From Trebouxia sp. TZW2008 (taxonomy: Eukaryota > Chlorophyta > Trebouxiophyceae > Trebouxiales > Trebouxiaceae): a DNA stretch of 64,000 nt. Each line of letters opens with the position of its first letter. Within the stretch, counting starts at the first letter, position 1. The position numbers and the translations under genes are program-made. Positions 1-11,328 of this stretch are shown here, in pieces. The notes beneath the pieces are model-generated. The model was not told the origin of the DNA and did not search any database. It saw only the letters and a list, made by a program, of their open reading frames with translations. The stretch lies in contig BDIU01000511.1 of NCBI GenBank assembly GCA_002118135.1, positions 31,061 through 95,060 on the forward strand, given 5' to 3'.

Positions 1-8
1 CAGAACAG

Positions 9-1180
9 TATTGCACAGTGCATTCAAGAGCAGTGTCATGATGTACCCCCCGGATGTCAAAATTATCAGTTTACTTATCATGCTGTTTCTGGCCTGTCTC
101 ACGCAACACATCATGACAACATCGACAGGCATAATTAACAATGGCTGTTGTGGCTTGCAGCTACTTGAATATGGCGCAGCTGTGGATGCTGTTGACCCTG
201 CAAAAGGCAGAACAGCGCTGCACAGGGCAGTCAAGGGCAGTGTCATGATGTACCCTATGGATGTCAAGATCATCACTCTGCTCGTCGACTCGGGAGCAAA
301 CCCCTTCTCAGCAGACAAGAAAGGTGAGTTTCAGCTTCAGGCTTATCTGGCGGTCCCAGTAGGCCTGCTTTGTTCCAACTTCAGAAGACATCCCTGCACA
401 GTGGAACACCATTATATGTGCCTCTTGACAGCTTGGACTGCTTGACCGTTTGGACTGCTCATCTGCAAACACAAACTCTTGGGTGACTGGGCAAGAGCTT
501 GAATGCAGTGGGTTTGATACATGCAGTCTATGCAGTTCAGGATGCCCTCAATCATCAGAAGTACACATGTAGCTGACTGCATCCACATTCTTACATACGC
601 ATTATTGCATCGAATCCCTCCCTTGCTCAGCTGCCAATAACACATTTGCCTTTGGGCTGTGCACAGGTTGGCCTGCTTTGGATGACTGATGACGCCTGTG
701 CAGGCATTGTTTCATGATTTTGTTGAGTGCCTTCTACAGACTTCTGTTTAACACCAAGAAAGTGATAGTGAGTTCACAGTATGACGTTCTGGGGACAGCT
801 TGACCAGACTTGATGAGGTACTGTGATTTGTCTTGCAGGGTTCACTGCTGTGGACTATCTGTTCATCCGGCGTATGAGCATGAGCACCCACGTGCCAAAC
901 AGCTTTGAGCTCATTGTGCGCAGCTTCCTTCAGGGTGCTGTGCACGCTGGGGCTTTTGATGTCAAGCTGTCTAGGTAAACACTCCTATGTCAAAGCTTGA
1001 CATTCTGTTCATGCTGGGGCTTTTGATGTCAAGCTTTCTGGGCACGCGCTCCTATGTCAAAGCCTGACGTTCTGCCTGGTTGCATTGCATATACAACATC
1101 TTTGGTTCATTTTTAGCCTGGTTGCCTGAGTCATTGCCTTTCTGTCTGCTGGTGCGCTTGATGTCAAGCTATCCAGGTAT
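9..1180 (+). repeat. Duplicated exon pieces in the ankyrin gene
   Basis: Bases about 9-90 are a decayed copy of 207-290 inside the ankyrin exon; both read SVMMYP followed by DVKII. The 3' end of exon 2 (ending at 974) is repeated at about 1012-1045 and 1148-1180. The common core is GGGCTTTTGATGTCAAGCT or a close variant. The second copy has lost its GT donor (GGGCAC) while the third keeps CCAG/GTATAA. Only the first gives a clean in-frame junction to the next exon. Confidence 0.7.
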
Positions 1181-3139
1181 AATGTCCTCAGCAATGGTCA
1201 GCATGCTGTTTTGCTTCATTGCTGTGCATGCTGAAGTTTGAAATATCAGGCTGTTCAAATACTTACTCTTAGCTTTTTTGTTCAAACTGTTCATGCACAA
1301 GCTCCTCGCTTGTGCGGGAGCACTAAATATCACAATTTGTATCTTGTGCTATTGCAGAGTAATGGGTCTAGCACGGGGCTGGAAGAAGCTGTACTGTGCT
1401 CTGGTGCCTTTCTCCAGAGAGGTTGGTGCAGATTCGACAGAGCTGCAGCTGCTGTTTATAGACACTCAGTCCTTCACCTTGGTGGACAGGATATGGGTCA
1501 CTGGCAGTCAGTCAGAGCCCTTCATGTGCCGGGACAGACTGCAAGTCGAGATGGTGAGCACTCAGTGCAATTCTTGTATGCTGTTGTAGTGTGCAAACTG
1601 GGCAACTTCCAATGCAATAGCCTGTACTGTTGCAAGATGAACAGCTTTACAGATCTCAGCCCAGCTGTTCACGCAACGTGGCACATCACTGCAGCGTCAT
1701 CTTTACAGTTTTGCAGGAGTATCGTTTCAGTATTGCTGCTTGTTCACTTGTCACACGGTCCACTGGGCACAATGCCAGCAAACTGTCAGCAAATTCCGTA
1801 TTAACTGTGGCAGGCACCCTCAAAGGGGCACTGTCAAGATACGCTTTGGCAAGCACAGTATCATCAATCAAACAAGCTTGTATGGTGGGTGTAGATGGTA
1901 CGGCGGCAGGAAAGAACCATGGAGGTTTTTCTCACAGATGCTGGCAATGCCAAGATGAAGTTGCAGCTCAGGGCTTTATCTGACTCCCCAGCAGACTCCA
2001 ACAAACTCACCAAGATGATTGAGCTTGCCACGATCGATCCAGGTACAGCCATCAGTGCACTTCAATGTAGAATGTTGCTGTGTGCTTGCACTCGGGGACA
2101 AGGCAGTTGGTTTTCTTGCTCTGAGCTTCACGTGCAGCTCTGTTGCTGGCCTTGCAAGTGAGGGCTTTGTCTGACTCCCCAGCAGACCCCACCAAAATCC
2201 CCAAACTGACTGAGCTCAGCATCTGCTCATTCTTGCCATGTGTTGCACCACCATTCGTACTCATGGTTGTGCCCGCGGCTGATGCAGCAGAGCTTCCAGC
2301 TAGAACGCGATCCGGTCTATTCTTCAGAGCCTCATTTGTGCCCACTCAGACAACCCCATGTGCTGATTTGTGCAGCAGACACTGCTAACTGCACCACTAC
2401 TTTGCTGCGAGCAAAGTTGATATGTATGCCTGCAGCTGATGCCGCAGAGCTTCCAGCCAGAAGGCGAGCCGGCCTATCCTTCAGAGCGTCAGTCGTCCCC
2501 AGTCAGCCAGTCTCAGGAGCTCCCAACCTGAATCGTAGCAGCGCTTCTTCTGTGGAGCGCTCAGCAGACAGCCCCCGGGACATGCACATGCACAGCGGAA
2601 GGGCATTGGACCTGCACAGATTTAGCATGCCTGCTCAGAGGAGAGCTTCATCTAGATCCAGGTATGCAACAATGGTCACAGCCTGGTAGCTTGTGCTGCG
2701 CCTTGTTGTTCAGCGTCAAGGCTTGCAAAGCAGGCAAGCGCAGCAACTGCACAGACAGTGATGACGCTGCAAAGTTTGCCTGTCACACATCTAGGTTGCA
2801 CCCTTACAATACCTCACTGAATCGCTTTACTCTTGGCACAGCATGAATTTTGATGTTCTGAGGATCCTCGCTTTTTCTTTTCTTGTTTCATACATACTCT
2901 CCTCATGTGTGTCTGCCTTGCCTTATAGGAGTCGACCAAGAGGGTCTAGGGGCTCCAGCAACAACCTGGAAGGGCAGATGGAAGCAGCCCTGGCGGGAGT
3001 TGCAGAAGCCCCAGCTGGCGTTGGCGAAGCCCTGGCAGCAGCTAGGGAAGACCACAGGAACAGCAGCAGACGTCACCTTGTTTTGCGTTCAGACTCAGCC
3101 AGAATGAGTGCTTTGGAAGCGCTGCCAGAAGTGGTCTGA
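161..3139 (+). CDS. Ankyrin-repeat protein, 5' partial, multi-exon
   Basis: The gene is cut by the window start. Well-supported exons are 161-323, 839-974 and 1358-1553, then about 1925-2042, a stretch ending at 2661, and 2929-3139 with stop TGA. The first exon encodes ankyrin-type sequence (GRTALHRAV, then LLVDSGANPF), so a protein-binding repeat is the likely role. The 1358-1553 exon (GWKKLYCALVPF, LLFIDTQSFTLVDRIW) looks like a PH-type beta sheet, which would suggest membrane or lipid contact; this is inference. The C-terminus is Ser/Arg/Ala-rich and low complexity. Phases agree across the first three introns (1, 2, 0). The middle (1554-2430) is uncertain because exon pieces are duplicated there. 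The ankyrin call is fairly secure; the precise family is not known to me. Confidence 0.55.
1960..2515 (+). repeat. Further exon duplications in the ankyrin gene
   Basis: The segment encoding RALSDSPADSNKLTKM (about 1968-2025) recurs at 2159-2220 as RALSDSPADPTKIPKL. Separately, the segment encoding PAADAAELPARTRSGL (about 2270-2345) recurs at 2428-2505 as PAADAAELPARRRAGL. Both members of each pair remain open, so either could be used. The exon choice here is therefore unresolved. Confidence 0.65.
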
Positions 3140-3590
3140 GGCTGACTTTGCAATTCAGCTTTAAGGCAGCTGCTAAAGAATCTGACATGGTCAGCAGCAG
3201 ACAGCACCTCGTTCTGCATTGATTCTGCCAGAAACAGTGCTTCGAAGGCACTGTCAGAAGATGTCTGAGGCTGAAAGTGATTTTTGGCTTTCATGTTTGC
3301 CCGTATCACTGCTTTGGCAGCATTGCCAGAAGTTGTGTGAAGCTGAATTTGCTTCAGCTTTCAGGCAGCTTCTGTCAGAGGAGCACAGAGGAACAGCAGC
3401 AGACGACACCTTGTTCTGTGTTCTGACTCGGCAAAAAGAAACGCTATGGAAGCGTTGCCAGAAGTGATCTGAGGCTTCACCTCAGCTCGTGACATCTCGC
3501 TCTGCAATTTAATGCTGCCCAAATTACTGTTTTGGAAGCATTGCAGAATTGGTGTGAAGCTGAGCTCCAGCCTCAGCTTTCAGGCAGCTT
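3050..3590 (+). repeat. Degenerate tandem repeat at the 3' end of the ankyrin gene
   Basis: The last coding stretch and its downstream flank repeat about four times: near 3055-3145, 3185-3275, 3375-3475 and 3485-3560. Recurrent blocks are GCAGCAGAC, a CACCT(T/C)GTTCTG-like block, and GCCAGAAGT then GTCTGAGGCTGA. The first unit contains the stop codon at 3137-3139. The later units are non-coding. Confidence 0.6.
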
Positions 3591-3651
3591 ATGAGATTGA
3601 CAATAATGGTCTGTGTCTTTGTATATTAGTGTTCAGTCTTAGCGGGCAAAG

Positions 3652-3661
3652 CGCAGCAGCA

Positions 3662-3695
<34 letters not shown>
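3652..3695. repeat. (GCA)n microsatellite
   Basis: A run of about 14 GCA/ACA triplets. It lies in the otherwise gene-free stretch 3140-4516, for which I see no convincing exon. It could be translated only in a short open frame with no supporting context. Confidence 0.85.
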
Positions 3696-3696
<1 letters not shown>

Positions 3697-4516
3697 TCCT
3701 GCAGTTGGTACTCAATCAGTCACACTTTGTACAGCTTACTGGCAGCTCAATCATTTACGTAATTGCCGTGTCAGTCCTTGGTATCCATTATTTGTGGTTA
3801 TGTCTTATGTAGATCTCGGTGGGGTGACATTATGATATTATGGTAAGTACATGCCAGAGTTGTTGGCAGCAACAGCGTTACAGGAGTCTCACTTTCCATG
3901 GTTATCAGCAGTAACCTTGACTGGGAAGACAATATGCCGAACGACCCTAGTGTGGTTCATGTACTGATAAGTGCTGCTTGGCGATTTCGATCTATATTTT
4001 GTGCGAAGTCGTGCGGCATATGCCAGCAACATTTGTTTGCCTGGCTGCCCACTTACCATTGCACAGAGGCCTTGCATCAGAACCTGCATGGGAAGGTGCA
4101 GATGGCAGAATCTAGAGCGTGACATCAGCTATGTGCGATCCGACATCATCTAGCATGTTTTCAAGTTTTCAGCCCTGTTGCAAAGGGAGCTGCAGGGATG
4201 ACTACAATCTTTTGTAATTTTCAGGCAATTGTGTCTGCCGGAGTGCCTTCCGCCATCGCGACTGCGCATGCGTATCTTCATGAATCACCAATCGAGATGC
4301 AGACAAGCTGAGCGTGCACTGAAGGCTTGCTTTTGCCCCTACACGCAGCATTTTTTCGGAAGCGGAACTTGGCGTCGCGGCATATAGTTGCAGGTGAGCG
4401 GGTACTGCATTGTCGGCAAGCTTCGATCACTGCAGTCATTCAAGGTGGCATCGCAAGCGTTGAACACAGACCGATCAAACGGCAACCGCTGGTTTGCGAA
4501 GTGCTGCAGGAACAAG

Positions 4517-7500
4517 ATGATGCGCATCATGTTGCGCGCTCTGGCGGTGATGCTTGTTGTGAGCGTGGCCGTGGACGGTGCGTCAGCAAGAAGCCTACTA
4601 CAAGGATGCAGCGGTATTGACGTTACTGCAGCGCCTTATGGAGCGGATCCCACCGGCAATGCCAACAGTGCTCCAGCTTTCAATGCTGCCATCGCCGCTG
4701 CAACAGGTCAAACGAAGTGTCACTGGACTGCAACCAGAAGAATCCGCTTGGCTTTTAAAATTAGCATGCCTGCGGTTACGACAATTGGTTGCCGCTGCTG
4801 CAGGAAGAACTGTCTGCGTCCCTCCTGGAACTTATGCGGTCACTGAAGACGTCAACATCAACAACAACGGCGTCCGCCTCAATGCACCGTCTGGTGCCAC
4901 GATCCTCTTCAAGAACAACCTGCAGCTGTTCATTCGCGGCAACGCGAACTCCGTCTCGAACATCAACGTCGACTGCGCAGGCACAGCCTTTTCTGGCTTT
5001 GTCATTTTGGGGGCCAGCAACAGCATCACAGGCAGTTCGGTGAGCATTTGAGGGTGTTTCCCATCTGACTGCAAGACTGCAGCCTCTGCTTACAGCTGCA
5101 GATCACTTCAGATGCCCGCCCACTTCCTGCAAGACCAGCTTGCAGCAGACTCTTTGCACTCCTCCTCTGGAGACAGTCTTGAAGCACATTTGCATTCAAA
5201 CTGACTCTAACCTGAGTGTGACTCATCTGTGACTAATATCGAGCGTTGCCTGCATGCAGGCTTCCAACTGTGGTGTCCATGGCTTTGCCTTTGATGGTCA
5301 AGGCTCTAATTGCGCTGGTAACCGTATTTCAGGGAGCACGGTATATTTCCACAATCAAGGATCCTTGCCTGCCCCTCCTCCCCAAGCCCCTGTCCTCTCC
5401 GTCCCACATCCCCAAGCTTTCCCCCTCCTCTGCCCAAACCACCCCCCCCCCCTTTCCCCTCTCCCCCCTCTCTATTTTCTGCTTTTTGCTGTGCACCACC
5501 TCTCCCCCACCTTTCCCCCTCCTCTTAACACCCTCCCTCCCACCCACCCCTTAGGTTTTCCACCCTTTCGCCCCTTTCTGCTTCCCCCTTTTTGCACCCC
5601 TCTCTCGATCCTCTGCCCCCCTCCTCCATCTGTGGGGAAATCTGATACATCACCTGGCTCGTCTTCAATTGATATGAGGATGTTCTCCTTGGCAAGCAGT
5701 GTAGTCATGATAAAGAGAAATTAAATTTTGACTGCGATATTGCTGTAGGCCACCAACAATGGTCAGATTGGCTTCTCCCAGAATCACTGCAATGGTAACC
5801 TGATATCAGGCAACACAGCCACCTCTAATGGATTTGAAGGCATCACAGCAGACAACCAGTCTAATGGTGCTCAGGTATGGAAGCTACACAACGTTCTCAC
5901 AATCTTTCAGCATTACATGCTGTTTGATGGGATTGTATGGCTTGGGTATCTAGGTGCACACAGAAGCTAAGTTAGTTGCCGGCATAAATGACATTTTCAG
6001 CTAGACAACATTTCCACACTCTTCAGCATTACATGCTATCAAGGGAATTGCATGCCTTGGCTAGCTAGATGCACACAGAAGCAATTACAATGAGCTCCCT
6101 TTGTAACGTTAACGGCTGCTTTGGTTGCCAAGAAAGATGTCCTTATTGTGATGAATCCTTAGTCAGAGGTGCCAATGCAGTCAGAATGCAGTGATTGATA
6201 ACCAATTGTATTGTCCTTACACTGAAAATGTCCTTAGATCCAAGTGTGCTGAGTCACTTCACACGTCTTCTGATGGGGTCGAATGCCTTTGGCTAGCTAG
6301 AGGCACACAGCAGCAATTAGGTACCTGCAAACAATCCTGTTTGCAGCTGCTCACAACCGACCTATTCAAGGCAGGGCATGCTCTGCATTACACAGCGTGA
6401 CTTAACACTCTTCAGGCCAGATCTTTTTCACAACTGCATGCACCCCTGCCAGGTACTGCATTGTCGGCCCTGTTAAGCCCTGTCAACTGGATAATATATT
6501 TCAATCACACTCTTCATAATCTTTACTGATTTGTTCACTTGACACTGTAACTTGAGCTTGACACAGCAGGCCTAGGGCTTGGCTGCAATCAGGCCACATT
6601 TGGTTTCCACATGCACAACATCTTCTTCTTCTTTTTTGTGCAGCATCACATCTGTGCATGACATCAGAACGTGCAAGCATTGCATGGCGTAACTATGACT
6701 CATCCCAGGCTGTACACTGATTTGCATCAAAATTGTAATTTGACTCATGTGGTATCACATCAAGTTGTACATTGACTTCCATCAGCTTTGTGGTGACACA
6801 GATCACAGGGAACACTTTGACAGGCAACAGTGCCAAAGGTGGTGTTGGCAGTATTGGTACTGACTCCAGTAATGGTAAGCACTCTGTGTTCAGCTTTTTC
6901 TCCCTTCAGCTGCTTCAAGTTTGAGGATACATGCTGTATTTCCCGCAGCCTTAGCACAAGAAGTTGCCTTGTTTACTAAGTTAGTTTGGCCTAAAGCTGT
7001 CAAATTGTCGTAAAGGCCTTGCTTGCTTGCCATTGTGTTCAGCAGGCAATGAATGTAGTCGCAAAATCGTTTCTGCCTTCTTCAATGTGGCCTGTAGTTT
7101 GCTTTTTGTGAACTGAACTTGGTGCCTGTCAAATACCATATCCGCATGCAAAAGTGAGCAGGCATCAACATCTTCACTTCTCTGCAGGGGCAGTCTTGTG
7201 TTGCTGGTTGTTACTGCTGCTATTGTGTCTGCTGTCTTGATGGGTGCACAGTGACAATGATAGATAGACGGACTCAAATGCTGGTTGAGGGATTGCTCAT
7301 GTGTGTTGGCCAGTCAGCCGTTATCACTAATGTGCTATCTGGTGACTGTGCTCGATGCACCTGATTTCACGTCAAAATTTTCTGTTGTGCTAATACAGGT
7401 GTCAATGTCAACAACAACTTGATCCAAAACACTGGAGGTGACAGACCAGGCCTGAAGACGCAGAACAACCTAGGGAGCTCTAATGGTCTGGCAGTCATCA

Positions 7501-7679
7501 ACAACAGATTCCTGAACAACGGAGGGGTGGCAGTTTGGCTGTTTTGCAACAATGGGAGATGTGCCACTGGTGCCTTGGTGGCAGGCAATACCCTCTCAGG
7601 GAATGCTGCAACAGGCAACTTTTGCGGTGGTCAGGTGTTGGTTGACAACCCCAGGCAAGTTGCTGTCGTTTGTGCATGA
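4517..7679 (+). CDS. Secreted right-handed parallel beta-helix protein
   Basis: Six exons join in phase: 4517-4706, 4804-5039, 5260-5340, 5749-5874, 6802-6874 and 7399-7679. They give about 328 residues. The ATG at 4517 opens a clear signal peptide (MMRIMLRALAVMLVVSVAVDG), so the protein is probably secreted or in the wall. The next stretch, VTAAPYGADPTGNANSAPAF, is the typical N-terminal signature of the pectate-lyase-3/polygalacturonase-like beta-helix superfamily. Later exons are Asn/Gly-rich short coils (NTLTGNSAKGG, NNRFLNNGGVAVW) expected of stacked helix rungs. No catalytic triad could be assigned, so activity on polysaccharide is inference. The exon order mirrors repeat rungs, with several introns in phase 0. 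Confidence 0.78.
5371..5640 (+). repeat. Long C-rich polypyrimidine tract in beta-helix intron 3
   Basis: About 270 bases of nearly pure C/T on the + strand begin 30 bases after the donor at 5341. They include runs of eight or more C. The open frames through it, on both strands, are low-complexity artefacts. A shorter tract of the same kind follows the donor of NSUN6 exon 8 at 51066-51119. Confidence 0.85.
5880..6330 (+). repeat. Intronic tandem repeat, about three copies
   Basis: Within intron 4 of the beta-helix gene, blocks near 5895-5970, 6008-6090 and 6255-6325 share the order ACACnnnCTTC(A), a GGG(A/G)T then TTGG(G/C)TA core, then GCACACAG(A/C)AGC. They are diverged and contain no coding sequence I can support. 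Sequence between them is unremarkable. Confidence 0.5.
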
Positions 7680-9305
7680 TGGATTCCGGATTATCGACTG
7701 GACTGCTTCCATTCACGGAAGCTCCTGTTGAGACGCCTAGTGGTGTAGGCTTTTCTTTCAGTTTCTAAGTGTTTTGCTGTTGGTTCTGAAGCTTACTGGG
7801 TTTACTTAGTTGACGATCTGGAAGCAGATTCCAAAATCTGCATTGACGAGCAAGCTTTGGGAAATCAGGAGGCTTGGGAAGCTGGGAAGCTTACTGGGTT
7901 TGCATGCTTGGCAGACAGGTCTCTGCACGTGTACAGCGTACTTGTGATCACATGACAGGTCTCAGCTTGAATTGATCACACCATTTTGATCAAAGTAGCC
8001 ATCAATTGAATTGAGTTCTGATACGGGGAATTGCACTGAGTTTTGCAGCCTTGCTGACTTTGCAGTACAAACGGGACTTGATACCCTGTGACACCATGCA
8101 CACTATGAAGGGTTCAATGATGTTTAGAAACAGCTTAAGCGTACACAGGAACATTCTGTGTATGCGCATGTGGCTTCCTTGCTATAACTTTTGTATACAC
8201 ATATACATTATACATAGGTGTAGTACAGAACCCAAGACATAGAAGCCCTTTGTTGCAATTGAAGTATGGTCACAGTGCTGTCATTCAAGTCGATCATGAA
8301 GTCATCAGCCATTCTCTACATCTAGAGACTCTGAATGGCGTTAATATACATTGCAGGCCTAGCGGGTCAATACTGATAATAAGTGGTATATAGCAGCCAC
8401 TTCATACAGTTGAAAGAGTTGATGACTTGAGTTTAAAGAACAGCATCATGATGTAATGAGCATTGATCAATGTACTAGTGATTGATGTAGAATGGGTTGT
8501 TTAAGTAAGTCTCAATGAGGCACACACCAGCGTGCAAGCTTTTCTAAATCACGTGCTCTAAATGGGACTGATGCCAACCAGAATATCAGCAATGCCCTCT
8601 TTTGCTGTTCAGACCTCTGAATTCAAAGAATTATGAGCCAAAAGCTGCAATGGTGACAATACTTGCTGAGCAAATTTGCGTTTGCCAACGAGTGAAAATT
8701 CCTGTATGGTGCAAAATAATAATAACAGTCACTGGGGGGACCTGCATTTGCAAACCCAGACAATTGCATATTTCCCTACACAGGAGAGCTGGCAATCAGT
8801 GGATGAAAGCCAAACAAGTAACTGTTATGCCTTACTCAACACAGCATTGAGCTTGCATAAATAATCTCACTTATGATGCGCAAAAGAAGCCTTCGTGGCA
8901 AGACAGGACTTGGGCTAGATACACCCGGCACTTGTGCTGAAAAGTGCAAGCCAGTGATGAGTGTTATGACCTCATTCTGAGCAAGTTGTCTTCAGGCCTC
9001 TGCTTCTTTCGCCTGACAAAATGCCAAGAACTGTCTGCACACCTCTCAAGAATCTCTGCAGCGCTGAGGGCAGGCTTGCTTGATCCTGGCTGCTCATTGA
9101 GTAGCTGCAAGGCACGCAAACACATCGTTTTCAATCATTGCATGCTGCTTTGATAATGCTGGTTTGCTTGTTTATGCTCTTTGTAGTTGGTAGTGATGAG
9201 ACAGCAAAATACAAGTGAGCGACTAATAGGCGTTCCCAAACTTTGCAAGAGATGTCATTTGTTTTAGCGATGCAAAAGAGAAAAGTTTCAACTCCCTTCT
9301 TGGTG
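7680..9305. other. Gene-free interval
   Basis: The interval lies between the 3' ends of the beta-helix gene (+) and the Cys/His protein (-). I find no ORF with family-like sequence, no tRNA-like fold and no clear repeat. The short open frames at 8602-8864 show no supporting splice context. Confidence 0.6.
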
Positions 9306-10940
9306 TTAGGGAAACAAAGACTGCAGTGCACAACATGCCTTGAGCAGTTGTATCAAATGTTCCGGCCCTTTCTGCAGCTCCTGTTGCATTGCTAGCTGTT
9401 GCTCTGGACTGGATTTCTGCAACGCTTCAGTGACTGATGCACTGTTGATGTGGCTGACTTTGCCTTTCCTAGACAAATGGGTCAGGGCGACTTTGCAGCC
9501 CAGGCTATTGAGCTTGTCAGCTCTGGCTTGCAGACTACGCTTCATCTTGGAGCTGAGCTTGTCTGCACGCCTTGCAGCTTGAAGGGCTGCTGTCTCCTCT
9601 GCATGAAGGTAAATGGCTCTGAAATTGTAGTGACAAAACACACAGCAAGATTTTTGCATTGCAACACGAATGCTGAGCTCATGTGACTCAAGTCTTGACC
9701 TGCCAGGCTGTACTTTTCCTGACGACTAATCACAAACAACAGAGGCCTGAAGTGATGAGAGCTGACCAGACGACGGGCCTTGTCATAACAGCTTGCATAA
9801 CAGCTGCACGCTGCTCAAGAGCTTTGCTGATGATGCTGAGCGGCAGTCAGTGTGAGGAGCAATGGGCTGCACATGCTGATTGCTTGTCTGCACGTTTTGC
9901 ATCACATGCTGCGCTATGATAACATGGCAGTGGGCACTGCACATGCTACCCTAGGCTGGTCTTGACGCAAGCCAAATAAATTATGCAACTGCTGGAAGGG
10001 TGATCACTGCCATTGTTGCTTACCATCTAGAACACCTGTGTATTGCGTTTCCAAGCTGCCATGCTCGAGCTGCAAGCATTCTGCACACAGCCTATGCCGC
10101 AAGTCCTTAACTCGCACCTCCTGTGTGTCATCTTTCAGCTTCTTGGCAATCGTCACTCTGTTGTCAAAGACTGCCTCTTTTCGCCTGTCAAGGCACGTCT
10201 GGTGAAAATGCCTTTGACAGTGCTTTGCGCCTTCAATCTGCCTTGCAACTGTACCAGCTTTCCCTGACTGAAGCAGCTGCTGCAAGAGAGGATCGGAAGA
10301 CGCTATAGCTGGAGATATCAGCTGCTGATTGTCACCCGCTGTCAGGCGTCTGTAGACTGGCGCACTCATGCACGTTACAAGCCTTTCTGCATTGCCTGGC
10401 TGGTTACAGACATAGCAGGTGAATCCTGGCAGGCACAATGCGTCTTGTCCATCTGTGCTACTGACGCATGGTTGTTCCTGTGCTGCCTGAAGGATTGAGG
10501 CAAGCAAAGCTGACTGTACTGTTGAATTGGGGTCGGCCAGCTCCTCCTGGGCGTCCATAAGCTGCACAGTCGATGCAGTGGCACTTCCGAACGGGAGGTC
10601 GCGTGCACGAACAATTGACGGACACAACGCAGCAATGCCCAGCTGTACCAAAACAGGCAGAGATCACAGGCCTACAGGACTACAGTTGGCACTGAAATGA
10701 CGGAAACACGAAATACACTGAATTTGCACGTGCTGCCTTGCAGACACCAACTGAATGTATGACCTTTGCGCGCTGTTGCGGACGCTTCAGTTCATTCTGC
10801 CTTCCTATTTCTGCTGCATGCAGTCTAGGAAATGTAAATGCTCGTTCAAAGTGTCTAACATGGAGCCACAATGTTCTGCGCATGTTGTGCAGCGTGAACA
10901 GTTTGCTCACTACAGCAGTGCGCTGATTTATTGATGGCAC
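9306..10940 (-). CDS. Cys/His-rich (zinc-finger-like) protein, multi-exon
   Basis: Read on the minus strand. The largest exon is 10642 down to 10024, following a clean TTTTGGTACAG acceptor and ending in a GTAAGC donor. It encodes a PHD/RING-like metal site: CYVCNQPGNAERLVTC, later HCQRHFHQTC, later LCAEC. The last exon, 9598-9306, encodes a basic helical segment (ARRADKLSSKMKRSLQARAD) and a TAA stop. A middle exon near 9735-9850 is likely (KALEQRAAVMQAVM) but its edges are unclear. The 5' end is unresolved; an open frame from 10883 reading MRRTLWLHVRHFERAF is a candidate first exon. It is head-to-head with the TFIIH p44 gene. I do not recognise the family; zinc binding is inferred from Cys/His spacing. 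Confidence 0.45.
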
Positions 10941-11328
10941 AAAGTCTGTCTCAATTCAAGCCACGTCATGTTGTAGTCGCTGCGGCCGCATGCAAGCCTG
11001 CATGCTCTGATCTCAAGCTAAATCACTAGTCAGCGGGAGTTGTCGCCAATGGGTACCCCTGCAGAGCGTTCGCGTATTTGGCAGCCGTCTCAGTGAGCGC
11101 GCGCTGGTTGGCTTGGGTCGGACACCTGCTGGTCGAAGTGGTTGCTCAAGAGCTTCTTTGACTGTGGACTTGTCAGCAAGCACACGGCGGTGAGCTTGGG
11201 GTCGCCGAGCGCTGATGTGCTGTGGCTCAACAACACAGCCCTCTCCCGTTCAAGCGGTCAAGCACCTTAACAGAAACAGATGCCCAAGGCTACCAGCAAG
11301 CTACTGACCTCTGACCTGATTGCACAGC
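10941..11328. promoter_or_regulatory. Divergent intergenic region upstream of TFIIH p44
   Basis: About 390 bases separate the likely 5' end of the minus-strand Cys/His gene from the ATG of TFIIH p44. No TATA box or other motif stands out. Shared promoter function is inferred from the head-to-head layout only. Confidence 0.35.

Noticed and set aside
1238..1804. Plus-strand ORF of 188 residues overlapping the PH-like exon
   Set aside because: It is in another frame from the exon that fits phase on both sides (1358-1553), and its sequence is low in acidic residues and typical of an artefact.
7680..9305. Possible non-coding RNA gene in the long gene-free interval
   Set aside because: I could find no cloverleaf, conserved box or strong hairpin by eye.
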